A DNA stretch of 64,000 bases from Phycicoccus sp. M110.8 (GTDB taxonomy: Bacteria; Actinomycetota; Actinomycetes; Actinomycetales; Dermatophilaceae): contig NZ_JAWDIC010000003.1 in NCBI RefSeq assembly GCF_032464895.1, positions 1 to 64,000 on the forward strand, written 5' to 3'. A program made the position numbers and the translations under genes. The notes beneath the pieces were generated by a model. The model made no database searches and had not been told where the DNA came from. It saw only the letters and a program-made list of their open reading frames with translations. Shown one piece after another: positions 38,675-48,900 of this stretch (positions within the stretch are counted from its first letter, which is position 1; each line of letters starts with the position of its first letter).

Positions 38675-38728
38675 AGTGCGGCCATCCTAGGGTCGCCGGC
38701 CCCGGGTGGTCGCGCCGCGCCCCGGCGG

Positions 38729-38800
38729 CCGGACCCCTCGGGCGGCACAGATCGCCGCCCGCCGGACCCCTCGGGCGGCACGGATCACCGCCCGCCGGAC
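38729..38800. repeat. 33-bp tandem repeat, two copies plus a fragment
   Basis: The unit begins ccggacccctcgggcggcac and recurs at 38729 and 38762, with the start of a third copy at 38795. The two full copies differ at two positions. It occupies the divergent promoter region between a CorC-type gene and an ABC transporter operon. Confidence 0.85.
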
Positions 38801-38896
38801 CTCAACGGAACGCCGCCACGCCGGCCCGCAACCCGTTTGACCCTCCCCCTGCGTCAGTTGGGAGGATGCCGGCATGGCATCTGGACCGGGGGACAC

Positions 38897-39877
38897 ATGA
38901 CGACCACGACGACCACGAGCACGACGACCGGCGCACGCATCCACGTGCAGGACCTGACCAAGCGGTTCGGCGACTTCACCGCCGTCGACCACCTCTCCTT
39001 CTCCGTGGAGCCCGGGCGCATCACCGGCTTCCTCGGACCCAACGGCGCGGGCAAGACCACGACCCTGCGCATGCTGCTGGGCCTGATCCGCCCGTCCGGC
39101 GGCTCCGCGACGATCGACGGGCACCGGTACCAGGACATCGAGACGCCGATGTCCGTCGTCGGCTCGGCGCTGGAGGCGACGAACTTCCACCCCGGCCGCA
39201 CCGGTCGCGACCACCTGCGGGTCCTCGCCGACACCGCGGGCGTCAGCACGGCCCGCGTCGACGAGATGCTCGAGCTGGTCGGCATACCGGCCGCCGCCCG
39301 CAAGCGCGCCGGCGGCTACTCGATGGGCATGCGCCAGCGCCTCGGCCTGGCCGCCGCCCTCCTCGGCGACCCGCGCGTGCTCATCCTCGACGAGCCCGCC
39401 AACGGCCTCGACCCCGAGGGCATCCGCTGGCTGCGTGGCTTCCTGCGGCACCTCGCCGGCCAGGGCAAGACGATCCTCATCTCGAGCCACATGCTGCAGG
39501 AGGTCGAGCAGACCGTCGACGACGTCGTCATCATCAGCAACGGCCGCCTGGTCAAGCAGGGCGCCATGGCCGACCTGCACGGGGACAGCCAGGTCGTCGT
39601 GCGCACCTCCGACACCGACGCCCTCGCCGGCGCCCTGCGCGTCGCCGACGTCACGACCCACGTCGAGGACGGCGCCCTCCTGGCCGCCACCGACGACATG
39701 CGGCTCATCGGGGACGTCGCCCTGCGCGCCGGCCTGCCGCTGTACGAGCTGCGCAAGGCGCACACCGACCTCGAGGCGCTGTTCTTCGAGCTGACCGAGG
39801 GCACCAACCGCAACCTCGGGACGGCGGCCGCCCCCGAGCGGGACGCCGTCGCCGGGCAGGAAGGAGGCACCGAGTGA
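38897..39877 (+). CDS. ABC transporter ATP-binding protein
   Basis: This is a 326-residue DrrA-type ATPase. Walker A is GPNGAGKTT, the signature is YSMGMRQRLGLAAAL and Walker B is VLILDEPANGLDP; the H-loop is ISSHMLQE. An N-terminal run of Thr residues precedes the domain. A C-terminal extension of about 100 residues after the ATPase core is typical of the DrrA/CcmA export group. The stop codon overlaps the GTG start of the permease gene by four bases. Confidence 0.94.
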   Translation: MTTTTTTSTTTGARIHVQDLTKRFGDFTAVDHLSFSVEPGRITGFLGPNGAGKTTTLRMLLGLIRPSGGSATIDGHRYQDIETPMSVVGSALEATNFHPGRTGRDHLRVLADTAGVSTARVDEMLELVGIPAAARKRAGGYSMGMRQRLGLAAALLGDPRVLILDEPANGLDPEGIRWLRGFLRHLAGQGKTILISSHMLQEVEQTVDDVVIISNGRLVKQGAMADLHGDSQVVVRTSDTDALAGALRVADVTTHVEDGALLAATDDMRLIGDVALRAGLPLYELRKAHTDLEALFFELTEGTNRNLGTAAAPERDAVAGQEGGTE

Positions 39878-40689
39878 GCGCCGCCATCCGCTCGGAGTTC
39901 CGCAAGTTCTTCACCACCCGCATGTGGTGGGGCATGGCCATCGCCATGTTCGTCGCCGGGGCCGGCCTCGCGGTCGCCTTCGGCTTCCTCTACACCAGCA
40001 ACGCGATGAGCGGGGGTGGCCCGGGCCAGGGCCAGGGCGCCCCGACGGGCACCCCGGTGCAGGTCGCCAACACCGTCTACACCGGCTACCTCAGCATCGG
40101 CTACCTGCTGACGCTCGTCATCGGCGTCATGCAGATCGGCTCGGAGTACCGTCACAAGACCATCACGAGCACCTTCCTCGGCACGCCTCGGCGCGGTCGC
40201 GTCATGGGGGCCAAGGTCGTCGCCCTGCTCGGCATCGGCGCGCTCTACGGCCTGCTCTCGATCGTGGGGTCGGTCGTCGCCGGCGCGATCGTGCTCAACG
40301 CCCGGGGCGCCGACGCGTTCCCCGGCACCGAGGTGCTGCGCTCCCTGGCCCTGAGCCTTCTCGTCCTCGGGCTGTGGGCGCTCATCGGCCTCGGCGCCGG
40401 GATCCTCATCCCCAACCAGGTGGCGGCCCTGCTGATCTCGGTGGGCGTCGCGTGGATCCTGGAGCCGATCGCGGGCCTGCTGCTGAGCTTCTGGGACTTC
40501 GGGCGCGAGCACGTCGTCCCCTACCTGCCGACCCAGGCCACGAACGCGATCGTCAGCGGGGTCACGCAGACGGGCGCGAACGCCGTCAAACCGCTCACCT
40601 GGTGGGTGGCCGCCCTCGTCCTCGCCGCGTATGCCGTGGTGCTGGCCGGCTTCGGCTCGTGGCGGACCGCCCGCAGCGACATCAGCTGA
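39874..40689 (+). CDS. ABC transporter permease
   Basis: This is a 271-residue ABC-2 type permease with about six membrane helices (about 17-37, 70-90, 112-136, 147-170, 177-199, 240-262). The GTG start has AAGGAGG upstream. Between helices one and two is a glycine- and glutamine-rich loop (GGGPGQGQG). The pair with the preceding ATPase forms an exporter; the substrate is unknown. Confidence 0.9.
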   Translation: MSAAIRSEFRKFFTTRMWWGMAIAMFVAGAGLAVAFGFLYTSNAMSGGGPGQGQGAPTGTPVQVANTVYTGYLSIGYLLTLVIGVMQIGSEYRHKTITSTFLGTPRRGRVMGAKVVALLGIGALYGLLSIVGSVVAGAIVLNARGADAFPGTEVLRSLALSLLVLGLWALIGLGAGILIPNQVAALLISVGVAWILEPIAGLLLSFWDFGREHVVPYLPTQATNAIVSGVTQTGANAVKPLTWWVAALVLAAYAVVLAGFGSWRTARSDIS

Positions 40690-40707
40690 GCCCGTCCCAC
40701 CCCTCGC

Positions 40708-40766
40708 ACTTCGGGCCACCCGGCACCGGTCAGCCGCGCCTGGCCGGGGGTCGGGTGGCCCGAAGT
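40708..40766. terminator. Inverted-repeat element, likely terminator of the ABC operon
   Basis: Perfect 15-base arms acttcgggccacccg (40708-40722) and cgggtggcccgaagt (40752-40766) enclose 29 bases that are themselves GC-rich and partly self-complementary. It lies 18 bases after the permease stop codon. A decayed relative is at 17338, so this may be a small dispersed element and not only a terminator. Confidence 0.6.
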
Positions 40767-40922
40767 CGCGGGGGAAGGTGAGCCCTCGGCATACCGGGGC
40801 GAACGTGTCCGACGCCGCACGAAACGGGTCCATCCCACCGCAGCGGTGGGCAGGCGGCAGGGCTAGGCTGGGACGTATCCATGTGAGCGTCCGTGCCTAC
40901 CCGTGAAAGAGGCGTATCCGCC

Positions 40923-43900
40923 GTGCCCGACCAGTCCCCGACCAACGACCCCCTGGCGGCCTTCGGGCCGAACGAGTGGCTCGTGGACGAGCTGTATGAG
41001 CAGTACAAGCAGGACCGCAACCAGGTCGACAAGGCGTGGTGGTCCTTCTTCGAGGGATACGAGCCGGGCCAGGGCGCCAGCGGGAACGGCGCCGCCGGGT
41101 CCAACGGGTCCGCCAACGGCCGCTCCTCGGGCGCGACGGCTCCCGCGGCCCCCGCCGCGAGCGTGGCCCCGGCGCCGTCGGCGCCCCCCGCCCAGCGGCC
41201 GGCGCAGGCCGCCCCCGCCGCTCAGACCGCCACTGCCGCGCAGGCCGCGCCCGCCGCCCAGGCAACCCAGTCCGCGTCCGCCACCAAGGAGGCCGCCGGA
41301 GGCAGCACCGGCCTGCGCCCCGCCGGTCTCGCGCAGCCCGCTTCCGACAAGGCGGCCGGCGACAAGGCAGCCGGCGAGAAGGCCGCCGACAAGGCGCCGT
41401 CCGCCCGCACCGAGGAGAAGGGCGAGGCGCCGGTCAAGGAGACGCCCAAGCCGCGCGACCCCGAGCGCCCCAAGGAGACCGGCACCGTCCACCAGGACGA
41501 GGTCAAGCCGCTGCGCGGCGCCAGCGCCCGGGTCGTCACCAACATGGAGACCTCGCTGACCGTCCCGACGGCCACGAGCGTGCGCGCCGTCCCGGCCAAG
41601 CTGCTCATCGACAACCGCGTCGTCATCAACAACCACCTCGCCCGCTCCCGCGGCGGCAAGGTGTCGTTCACCCACATCATCGGCTACGCCCTGGTCAAGG
41701 CGCTGGGCCACATGCCCGAGATGAACAACGGGTTCACCGAGGAGAACGGCAAGCCCGCCCTCGTCGTCCCGGGCCACGTCAACCTCGGCCTGGCCATCGA
41801 CCTGGCCAAGCCCGACGGCACCCGCCAGCTGCTCGTGCCGAGCATCAAGGCCGCCGAGACGATGGACTTCGCCCACTTCTGGTCCGCCTACGAGGACGTC
41901 GTCCGCAAGGCCCGCGGCGGCAAGCTCACGGTCGAGGACTTCCAGGGCACGACCATCTCGCTGACCAACCCGGGCACCATCGGCACCGTCCACTCCGTGC
42001 CGCGCCTGATGTCCGGCCAGGGCGCGATCATCGGCGTCGGCGCGCTGGAGTACCCCGCCGAGTGGCAGGGCGCGAGCCAGGAGACCATCAACCGCAACGC
42101 CGTCAGCAAGATCCTCACGCTGACGAGCACCTACGACCACCGCATCATCCAGGGCGCGCAGTCCGGTGACTTCCTGCGGATCGTGCACCAGCTGCTGCTC
42201 GGCGAGAACGGCTTCTACGACGAGATCTTCGAGTCGCTGCGCCTGCCCTACGAGCCGGTCCGCTGGGTCCAGGACATCTCGGCCCACCACGACGACGACG
42301 TCAACAAGACGGCCCGCGTCCAGGAGCTGATCCACGCCTACCGCGTGCGCGGCCACCTCATGGCCGACACCGACCCGCTGGAGTACCGCCAGCGCCGCCA
42401 CCCCGACCTCGACGTCACCAGCCACGGCCTGACCCTGTGGGACCTCGAGCGCGACTTCGCGACCGGCGGCTTCGGCGGTGCCCCGATGCTGCGGCTGCGC
42501 AAGATCCTGGGCATCCTGCGCGACTCGTACTGCCGCACCATCGGCACCGAGTACATGCACATTCAGGACCCCGAGCAGCGCCGCTGGCTGCAGTCCAAGA
42601 TCGAGGTCGGCTACGCCAAGCCGGGTCCGGACGAGCAGCTGCGCATCCTGCGCCGGCTCAACGCCGCCGAGGCGTTCGAGACGTTCCTGCAGACCAAGTT
42701 CGTCGGCCAGAAGCGGTTCAGCCTCGAGGGCGGCGAGTCCGTCATCGCGCTGCTCGACCGCATCCTGTGCCGCGCCGCCGCCGACCGCATGGACGAGGTC
42801 TGCATCGGTATGCCGCACCGCGGGCGCCTCAACGTGCTCGCCAACATCGCGGGCAAGTCCTACGGCCAGATCTTCCGCGAGTTCGAGGGCCGGCAGGACC
42901 CCAAGTCGGTCCAGGGCTCGGGCGACGTCAAGTACCACCTCGGCACCGAGGGCGAGTTCGTCGCGGAGGACGGCAGCAAGACCAAGGTCTACCTCGCCGC
43001 CAACCCCTCCCACCTCGAGGCCGTCAACCCGGTGCTCGAGGGCATCGCCCGGGCCAAGCAGGACCGCCTCGACCTCGCGGGCGAGGACTTCACCGTGCTG
43101 CCGCTGCTGCTGCACGGTGACGCGGCCTTCGCCGGCCAGGGTGTCGTCGCCGAGACGCTGAACCTGTCCCAGCTGCGCGGCTACCGCACTGGCGGGACGA
43201 TCCACATCGTCATCAACAACCAGGTCGGGTTCACGACCTCGCCGTCGGCCTCGCGGTCCTCGACCTACTCCACCGACGTCGCCCGGATGATCCAGGCGCC
43301 GATCTTCCACGTGAACGGCGACGACCCCGAGGCCTGCGTCCGGGTCGCCGAGCTCGCGTACGAGTTCCGGCAGGAGTTCAACAAGGACGTCGTCATCGAC
43401 ATGGTGTGCTACCGCCGCCGTGGCCACAACGAGGGCGACGACCCGTCGATGACCCAGCCGCTCATGTACAACCTCATCGAGGCCAAGCGCTCGGTCCGCA
43501 AGCTGTACACCGAGGCCCTCATCGGCCGCGGCGACATCAGCCAGGAGGACGCCGAGGCGGCGCTGCGGGACTACCAGCAGCAGCTCGAGCGGGTGTTCGT
43601 GGAGACCAAGGAGGCGCTCAAGGCGCCGGCCGAGGCCCCGCAGGACGACACCAAGACCGGCACCGACGCCGAGGGCCACTCCGGCCTCGAGCCGCCGAGC
43701 GCGCAGTCGGCCGACACGACCACCCGGTCGGCGACCGACACCGCGATCCCGGCCGACCAGCTCCAGCACATCGGTGACGCGTTCGTGAACCCGCCGCCGG
43801 GCTTCACGATCCACCCGAAGCTGGCGCAGGCCATGGAGAAGCGGGCCGAGTCGGTCCGCAAGGGCGGCATCGACTGGGCGACCGGCGAGCTGCTGGCCTT

Positions 43901-44903
43901 CGGCTCGCTGCTCATGGAGGGCACCCCGGTCCGCCTCGCCGGCCAGGACAGCCGCCGCGGCACGTTCGTGCAGCGGCACGCCGTGCTCATCGACAAGAAC
44001 ACGGCCGAGGAGTGGACGCCGCTGCTCTACCTCGGTGAGGGCCAGGCCCGGTTCTGGGTCTACGACTCGCTGCTGTCCGAGTTCGCGGCCATGGGCTTCG
44101 AGTACGGCTACTCGGTCGAGCGCCCCGACGCGCTCGTGCTGTGGGAGGCGCAGTTCGGCGACTTCTTCAACGGCGCCCAGACCATCGTCGACGAGTTCGT
44201 GTCGTCCTCGGAGCAGAAGTGGGGGCAGCGCTCGTCCGTCGTGCTGCTGCTCCCCCACGGCTACGAGGGCCAGGGCCCGGACCACTCCTCCGCGCGCATC
44301 GAGCGGTTCCTGCAGATGTTCGCCGAGGACAACATGACGATCGCCTACCCGTCGACGCCGGCGAGCTACTTCCACCTGCTGCGCCGTCAGGCGTACGCCC
44401 GGCCGCGCCGCCCGCTCATCGTCTTCACCCCGAAGTCGATGCTGCGGCTCAAGGCGGCCGGCAGCATGCCGGAGGACTTCACCACGGGCACGTTCCGCCC
44501 GGTCCTGCCCGACCGCGCGCAGCTCGACGCCTCGGCCGTGACCCGGGTGCTGCTCGCGAGCGGCAAGGTCGTGTACGACCTGGAGGCCGCGCGTGACAAG
44601 GCCGGCGACACGACCACGGCGATCGTCCGGGTCGAGCAGCTCGCCCCGATCCCGGCCGCGGAGATCGCCGCCGAGCTCGCGTCGTACCCGAACGCCGACG
44701 TGGTCTGGGTGCAGGACGAGCCGCGCAACCAGGGTGCGTGGCCGTTCATGGCGCTCAACCTGCCTCAGGCCCTCGCCGAGATCGGCGAGACCCGGCAGCT
44801 CACGGTGGTCTCGCGCAAGGCCTCGGCCTCGCCGGCGACCGGGTCGAGCAAGCGGCACGCCGAGCAGCAGGCCGAGCTCGTGGCGCAGGCCTTCGCCCGC
44901 TGA
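40923..44903 (+). CDS. kgd: Multifunctional 2-oxoglutarate dehydrogenase/decarboxylase
   Basis: This is a protein of about 1326 residues of the actinobacterial Kgd/OdhA type, in which an E2 succinyltransferase-like domain is fused to the thiamine-diphosphate E1 decarboxylase. The N-terminus ([18 protein letters not shown]) is followed by an Ala/Pro/Lys-rich linker (about 45-190). The acyltransferase domain (about 195-440) ends in TYDHRIIQG, and the E1 part shows [31 protein letters not shown] and [13 protein letters not shown]. It converts 2-oxoglutarate in the TCA cycle. The GTG at 40923 is preferred because the family begins just before NEWLV; an earlier in-frame GTG at 40893 exists. Confidence 0.96.
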   Translation: MPDQSPTNDPLAAFGPNEWLVDELYEQYKQDRNQVDKAWWSFFEGYEPGQGASGNGAAGSNGSANGRSSGATAPAAPAASVAPAPSAPPAQRPAQAAPAAQTATAAQAAPAAQATQSASATKEAAGGSTGLRPAGLAQPASDKAAGDKAAGEKAADKAPSARTEEKGEAPVKETPKPRDPERPKETGTVHQDEVKPLRGASARVVTNMETSLTVPTATSVRAVPAKLLIDNRVVINNHLARSRGGKVSFTHIIGYALVKALGHMPEMNNGFTEENGKPALVVPGHVNLGLAIDLAKPDGTRQLLVPSIKAAETMDFAHFWSAYEDVVRKARGGKLTVEDFQGTTISLTNPGTIGTVHSVPRLMSGQGAIIGVGALEYPAEWQGASQETINRNAVSKILTLTSTYDHRIIQGAQSGDFLRIVHQLLLGENGFYDEIFESLRLPYEPVRWVQDISAHHDDDVNKTARVQELIHAYRVRGHLMADTDPLEYRQRRHPDLDVTSHGLTLWDLERDFATGGFGGAPMLRLRKILGILRDSYCRTIGTEYMHIQDPEQRRWLQSKIEVGYAKPGPDEQLRILRRLNAAEAFETFLQTKFVGQKRFSLEGGESVIALLDRILCRAAADRMDEVCIGMPHRGRLNVLANIAGKSYGQIFREFEGRQDPKSVQGSGDVKYHLGTEGEFVAEDGSKTKVYLAANPSHLEAVNPVLEGIARAKQDRLDLAGEDFTVLPLLLHGDAAFAGQGVVAETLNLSQLRGYRTGGTIHIVINNQVGFTTSPSASRSSTYSTDVARMIQAPIFHVNGDDPEACVRVAELAYEFRQEFNKDVVIDMVCYRRRGHNEGDDPSMTQPLMYNLIEAKRSVRKLYTEALIGRGDISQEDAEAALRDYQQQLERVFVETKEALKAPAEAPQDDTKTGTDAEGHSGLEPPSAQSADTTTRSATDTAIPADQLQHIGDAFVNPPPGFTIHPKLAQAMEKRAESVRKGGIDWATGELLAFGSLLMEGTPVRLAGQDSRRGTFVQRHAVLIDKNTAEEWTPLLYLGEGQARFWVYDSLLSEFAAMGFEYGYSVERPDALVLWEAQFGDFFNGAQTIVDEFVSSSEQKWGQRSSVVLLLPHGYEGQGPDHSSARIERFLQMFAEDNMTIAYPSTPASYFHLLRRQAYARPRRPLIVFTPKSMLRLKAAGSMPEDFTTGTFRPVLPDRAQLDASAVTRVLLASGKVVYDLEAARDKAGDTTTAIVRVEQLAPIPAAEIAAELASYPNADVVWVQDEPRNQGAWPFMALNLPQALAEIGETRQLTVVSRKASASPATGSSKRHAEQQAELVAQAFAR

Positions 44904-44916
44904 CCCGAAAGTCCTC

Positions 44917-44987
44917 CGCAAAACGGCGGTTGCTCGACGAAACGCGCGTTGTCAACGCGCGGGATGTCGAGCAACCGCCGTTTTGCG
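44917..44987. repeat. Long nested perfect palindrome after kgd
   Basis: Perfect 22-base arms (44917-44938 and 44966-44987, opening cgcaaaacggcggttgctcg) enclose a second perfect inverted repeat, cgcgcgttg-t-caacgcgcg. The whole 71-base unit can fold into one long interrupted hairpin. It starts 14 bases after the kgd stop codon. It may be the kgd terminator, but the length and the perfect outer arms are more than a terminator needs. Confidence 0.85.
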
Positions 44988-45062
44988 TGTTCAGGCCAGA
45001 GCGCGGGGGTATGCCGCGTGCCTGCCGCAAGTGCGCAGGTCACCTCCCGTAGCCTTGCAGCC

Positions 45063-45239
45063 GTGTACTTCACCGACCGTGGCATCGAGGAGCTGGCTGC
45101 TCGACGTGGCGAGGAGGAGGTCACCTTCGAGTGGCTCGCCGACCAGCTGCGCACGTTCGTGGACCTGAACCCCGAATTCGAGACCCCCGTCGAGCGACTG
45201 GCCACCTGGCTGGCCCGGCTCGACGACGACGAGGACTGA
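45063..45239 (+). CDS. Small conserved actinobacterial protein (DUF6104-like)
   Basis: This is a 58-residue acidic protein. I recognise YFTDRGIEELAARRGEEEVTFEWLADQLRTFVDLNPEF as a highly conserved short protein annotated DUF6104 in Streptomyces and relatives; function unknown. The GTG at 45063 begins at the conserved start of the family. The next gene begins four bases after the stop codon. A CGGCATAC-type word lies upstream at 45009. Confidence 0.8.
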   Translation: MYFTDRGIEELAARRGEEEVTFEWLADQLRTFVDLNPEFETPVERLATWLARLDDDED

Positions 45240-45242
45240 CGC

Positions 45243-45893
45243 GTGAGCGAGCCGACCTTCACCCCGAGCGCCGAGTTCCTGGTGTCCACCGAGGGCCAGC
45301 GTGACGTCGCGCTGGTGTTCCTCGGCGCGTCCATGGTGGCGGGGGTCGGCGACCCCAAGGGCCAGGGCTGGGTGACCAGGGTCGTCGGGCGCACGCAGCA
45401 CCCGGACCTGGCGCTCACGGCATACAACCTCGGGGTCCGTGGGGACACCACCGCCGACCTGCTCGGCCGCTGGAAGGCCGAGTGCGCACCGCGCTGGGCG
45501 GGCCGGTCCGAGAAGCGGCTGGTCGTCTCGATCGGCGGCAACGACGCGGCAGCGGGAGTCTCGCTGGCCCGGCACCGGCTCAACCTGGCCAACATCCTCG
45601 ACGACGCGGCCAGCGCGGGCATCGGGACGTTCGTCGTCAGCCCCGCACCCACCGACGACGTCGAGGTGAACGAGAAGCTCGACGTGCTCGTCGAGGCGCA
45701 GGGCGACGTGTGCTCACGGCGCGGGGTGCCGTTCGTCGACTGCTTCAGCCCGCTGCTGGGGCACGAGCAGTGGCAGAGCGACCTCGCGGCCAGCTCCGTG
45801 CCGCACCACCCGGGGCAGGCCGGCTACGGCCTCATCGCGTGGCTCGTGCTGCACAACGGCTGGTACGACTGGCTGCAGATCAGCCCGCGCTGA
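45243..45893 (+). CDS. SGNH/GDSL-family hydrolase
   Basis: This is a 216-residue cytoplasmic-looking SGNH hydrolase. Block I is VFLGASMVAGVG with the nucleophile Ser, block III is VSIGGNDAA, and the catalytic His is in SSVPHHPGQAGYGLIAW. There is no signal peptide. Family members are esterases or lipases; the substrate is unknown. The GTG start lies four bases after the small conserved gene, suggesting co-transcription. Confidence 0.85.
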   Translation: MSEPTFTPSAEFLVSTEGQRDVALVFLGASMVAGVGDPKGQGWVTRVVGRTQHPDLALTAYNLGVRGDTTADLLGRWKAECAPRWAGRSEKRLVVSIGGNDAAAGVSLARHRLNLANILDDAASAGIGTFVVSPAPTDDVEVNEKLDVLVEAQGDVCSRRGVPFVDCFSPLLGHEQWQSDLAASSVPHHPGQAGYGLIAWLVLHNGWYDWLQISPR

Positions 45894-45939
45894 CGCGAGC
45901 AGAGGCACGGCCCGACGGGAGCGCCTCTGCTCGCGTCAG
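45890..45939. terminator. Bidirectional terminator between convergent genes
   Basis: Perfect 17-base arms ctgacgcgagcagaggc (45890-45906) and gcctctgctcgcgtcag (45923-45939) overlap the stop codon of the SGNH gene. The hairpin ends 17 bases before the convergent RCC1 gene stop, so it can serve both transcripts. Confidence 0.8.
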
Positions 45940-45955
45940 GTCGGCCATCCTGGTG

Positions 45956-48900
45956 TCAGAGTCCGCTGACTCGTTGTGGCACCGCGTACACCTGGCTGGT
46001 GCCGTTGCCGAGCTCACCGGAGTAGCTCGTGCCCCAGCACTGGACGGCCCCGGAACTGAGCCGGACGCATGCCGCCGAGGACCCGACCGACACCTCCACG
46101 GCAGAGCTGATACCCGTGAGCGTGCCGGGCGTGCTGCGACTCGAGATCGCCTCGTCGCCGAGCAGTCCGTTGTATGCCGTGCCCCAACACCGGACAGTGC
46201 CGTCGCTGAGCCTGGCACAGCTCGTCGACGATCCCAGTGACACCTGGGTGGCGGTCGTGATATCGGAAACCGTGACCGGGCCGACGTGCTCGACCTCATC
46301 CCCAGCGCCGAGCTGACCGTCGAAGTTGCTGCCCCAGCACTTCATCCCACCGGAGGACAGGACCGCACAGGCATAGTCGTCGCCGGCCGCGACCGACGTG
46401 ACGCCCGTGAGACCGGGCACCTTCTGGGGCGTGTTCGCCTGGTTCCCCGGGGCGGTGCCCAGCTGGCCTGCATCGTTGGAGCCCCAACACCAGACGTTGC
46501 CCCCGCTGACCGCACAGGTGAAGTACCCAGCAGCCGCCAGCGACGTCACGGAAGTCAGCCCCGGCACGGCGACAGGATCAGGCGAGTCCACGGCGTTGCC
46601 GTCCCCGAGCTGCCCGGCCCAGCCTGACCCCCAACAGCTCACGGTGCCACCGCTTCGCAGGACGCAGGCGTGCTCGCGCCCTGCCACGAGACGCTGCGCG
46701 TCGGTCACGCCCGGCACATCGACGGGGAGGGCGCTGAAGTCGCCGGTGGAGGTTCCAAGCTGGGAGTACCAGTTCTGCCCCCAGCAAGACACTGTTCCCG
46801 TGCCGCGGCGCGCGCACCTGAAGTTCGCACCCACGGCAACCTGGGTCGCGTTCGCGAGCCCGGACACCGTGACCGGGACCAGTCCGAGGGTGAAGCGGGT
46901 GCCGTTGCCGAGTTCACCGTTGCTGTTGGAACCCCAGCACTTCACGGTTCCGCCGACGACCGCACACGACCCCGAGTCGCCAGACCCGAGCGAGCTCGCG
47001 CCTGACCCGATACCAGTCACGGGTGACGGCGTCAGCGAGACCGCGCTCAGTCCATCGCCGAGCTGGCCGTCGTCGTCGCCGCCCCAGCACCGGACGGAGC
47101 CGCCGGTCACGACGACGCACGCATTGTGGTAGCCGACGGAGATCGTCCTGGCAATGGTCCCGCTGACGCCCGTCACAGCCGTGGGGCCCGCGGCGCCGTC
47201 GTACCAGTTCCCGTCGCCACGGGTCCCGCTGCCGGGCTGGCCCCAGCAGAGGGCACCCGTGGACGTCTGCGCGCAGGCTGAGGCGTTGGAGACACTGACA
47301 GAGCCGGCCCCGCTGACCCCCGACACCGCGGTCGGGGTCTCGCTGAATCCCGTGCCCCAGCAGGACACGGCGCCGTCAGCGGTCGCCGCACAGGAGGTCC
47401 CGTCGTCCGTCTCGAGGTCCGTTGCTCCCGACGCAAGCGCCGTGACGGGGACGAGGCTGTCGTCGAAGGTGCCGTTGCCCAGTTCACCGTTGCCGTTGGA
47501 ACCCCAGCACTTCACCGCTCCCGAAGGCCCGGACACACAGGTGGACGACGCTCCAGCGCTGACCTTGGTCACGCCGGACAGCCCGGCGACCTGGGTCGGC
47601 ACGAGGACGCGGGCGCTCAGGCTGCCGGTGCCGACCTGGCCCAGCTCGTTGAATCCCCAGCACCATACGGCCCCGCCGGCCGCGACGGCGCAGGCGTGCG
47701 CGCTGCCTGCCGACACCTGGGAGACCCCGCTGAGCGGCACCGGGACGGGAACGGTCCGGTCGGTGGTCGTGCCGTCGCCGAGCTGGCCGTAGAGATTGGC
47801 ACCCCAGCAGTACGCCTTGCCGTCCGAGGTGCGCGCACACGTGAAGCTGTCGCCCGCGGACACCTGGGTGACGTTGGCGAGGCCGACGACCTCGCGCGGG
47901 GTCGACGAGCTCTCAGCGGTCGTGCCCGTCCCGAGCTCACCGCTCCAGTTCGAGCCCCAGCACCTCACCTTGCCGCCCACCACTGCGCACGAGTGCGACT
48001 GCCCAACCGACACCGCTGTCGCGGTTGCCGGGGCGTTCACGAGCAGGTTGAGGCTACGAGTCGAAGCTCGCGCGCCGCTGTCGGTGACCTTCACGGTGAC
48101 CGTGACGCTGCCGGAGGCGGTGGGCGTCCCCGTGATCTGCCCGTCACCGGAGAGAGTGAGGCCTGGTGGAAGGGCGCCCGACGTCAGGGACCACGCGTAC
48201 GGCTTGACTCCGCCGGTGGCCGAGAGCCGTGTGTCATACCTCGAACCCACCGCTGCCGGGGGCACCGAGGTCGTGGTGACCGCCAATGGGGCAGGGGCGA
48301 CCGTCATGCTGTAGGCCTTGGTGGCTGCAGCCTGCCCGTCATCCGTGGCGCGCAGCGTGAAGGTGTATGTCCCAGGCGTCGTCGGGCTGCCCTCCAGCTG
48401 CCAGCAGCAGGTGTCGGTCTGGCTGAGGAACAGGCCGTCCGGAAGCGCACCAGCGGCCACGTCCCAGGACATCGGGGGGTTGCCTCCGCTGGAGACGAGC
48501 GAGGCGGTGTATGCCGCACCGGCCTGTCCGTTGGGCACCGAGGCCGTCGTGATCCCGACCGCCGTGCCGGTGGGGTACACCTTCACCGTGACCGGGGCTC
48601 CGCCACGAAGGCCTGTCGCATCGGCGACGCCGACGGTGAAGGCGTAGGTGCCCGCCTGGGTGGCGGTTCCCGACACCACGCCGGTGGCGCCGTTCACCGT
48701 GAGTCCAGGGGGAAGGGTGCCGGTGGTGGTCCACGCGTAGGGGCTCGTTCCCCAGGCTCGTGGCTTCAGAACGGTCGCAGCCAGGCCCACCGTGGTGTTC
48801 TGTGAGGGCGCCTCGACGGACAATTCGTTGACGAAGATGCGGTAGCTTCGCGACGCCGTTGCGCCGGTCGCGTCCTTGACCGCCGCGGTGAATTGCACCT

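Noticed and set aside
40863-44921. A 1352-codon open frame antisense to kgd, and other long frames opposite meaA, murA, rho and hom
   Set aside because: High GC removes stop codons from shadow frames. These encode Arg/His/Val/Asp-rich low-complexity sequence, lack ribosome sites and lie fully opposite well-recognised genes.
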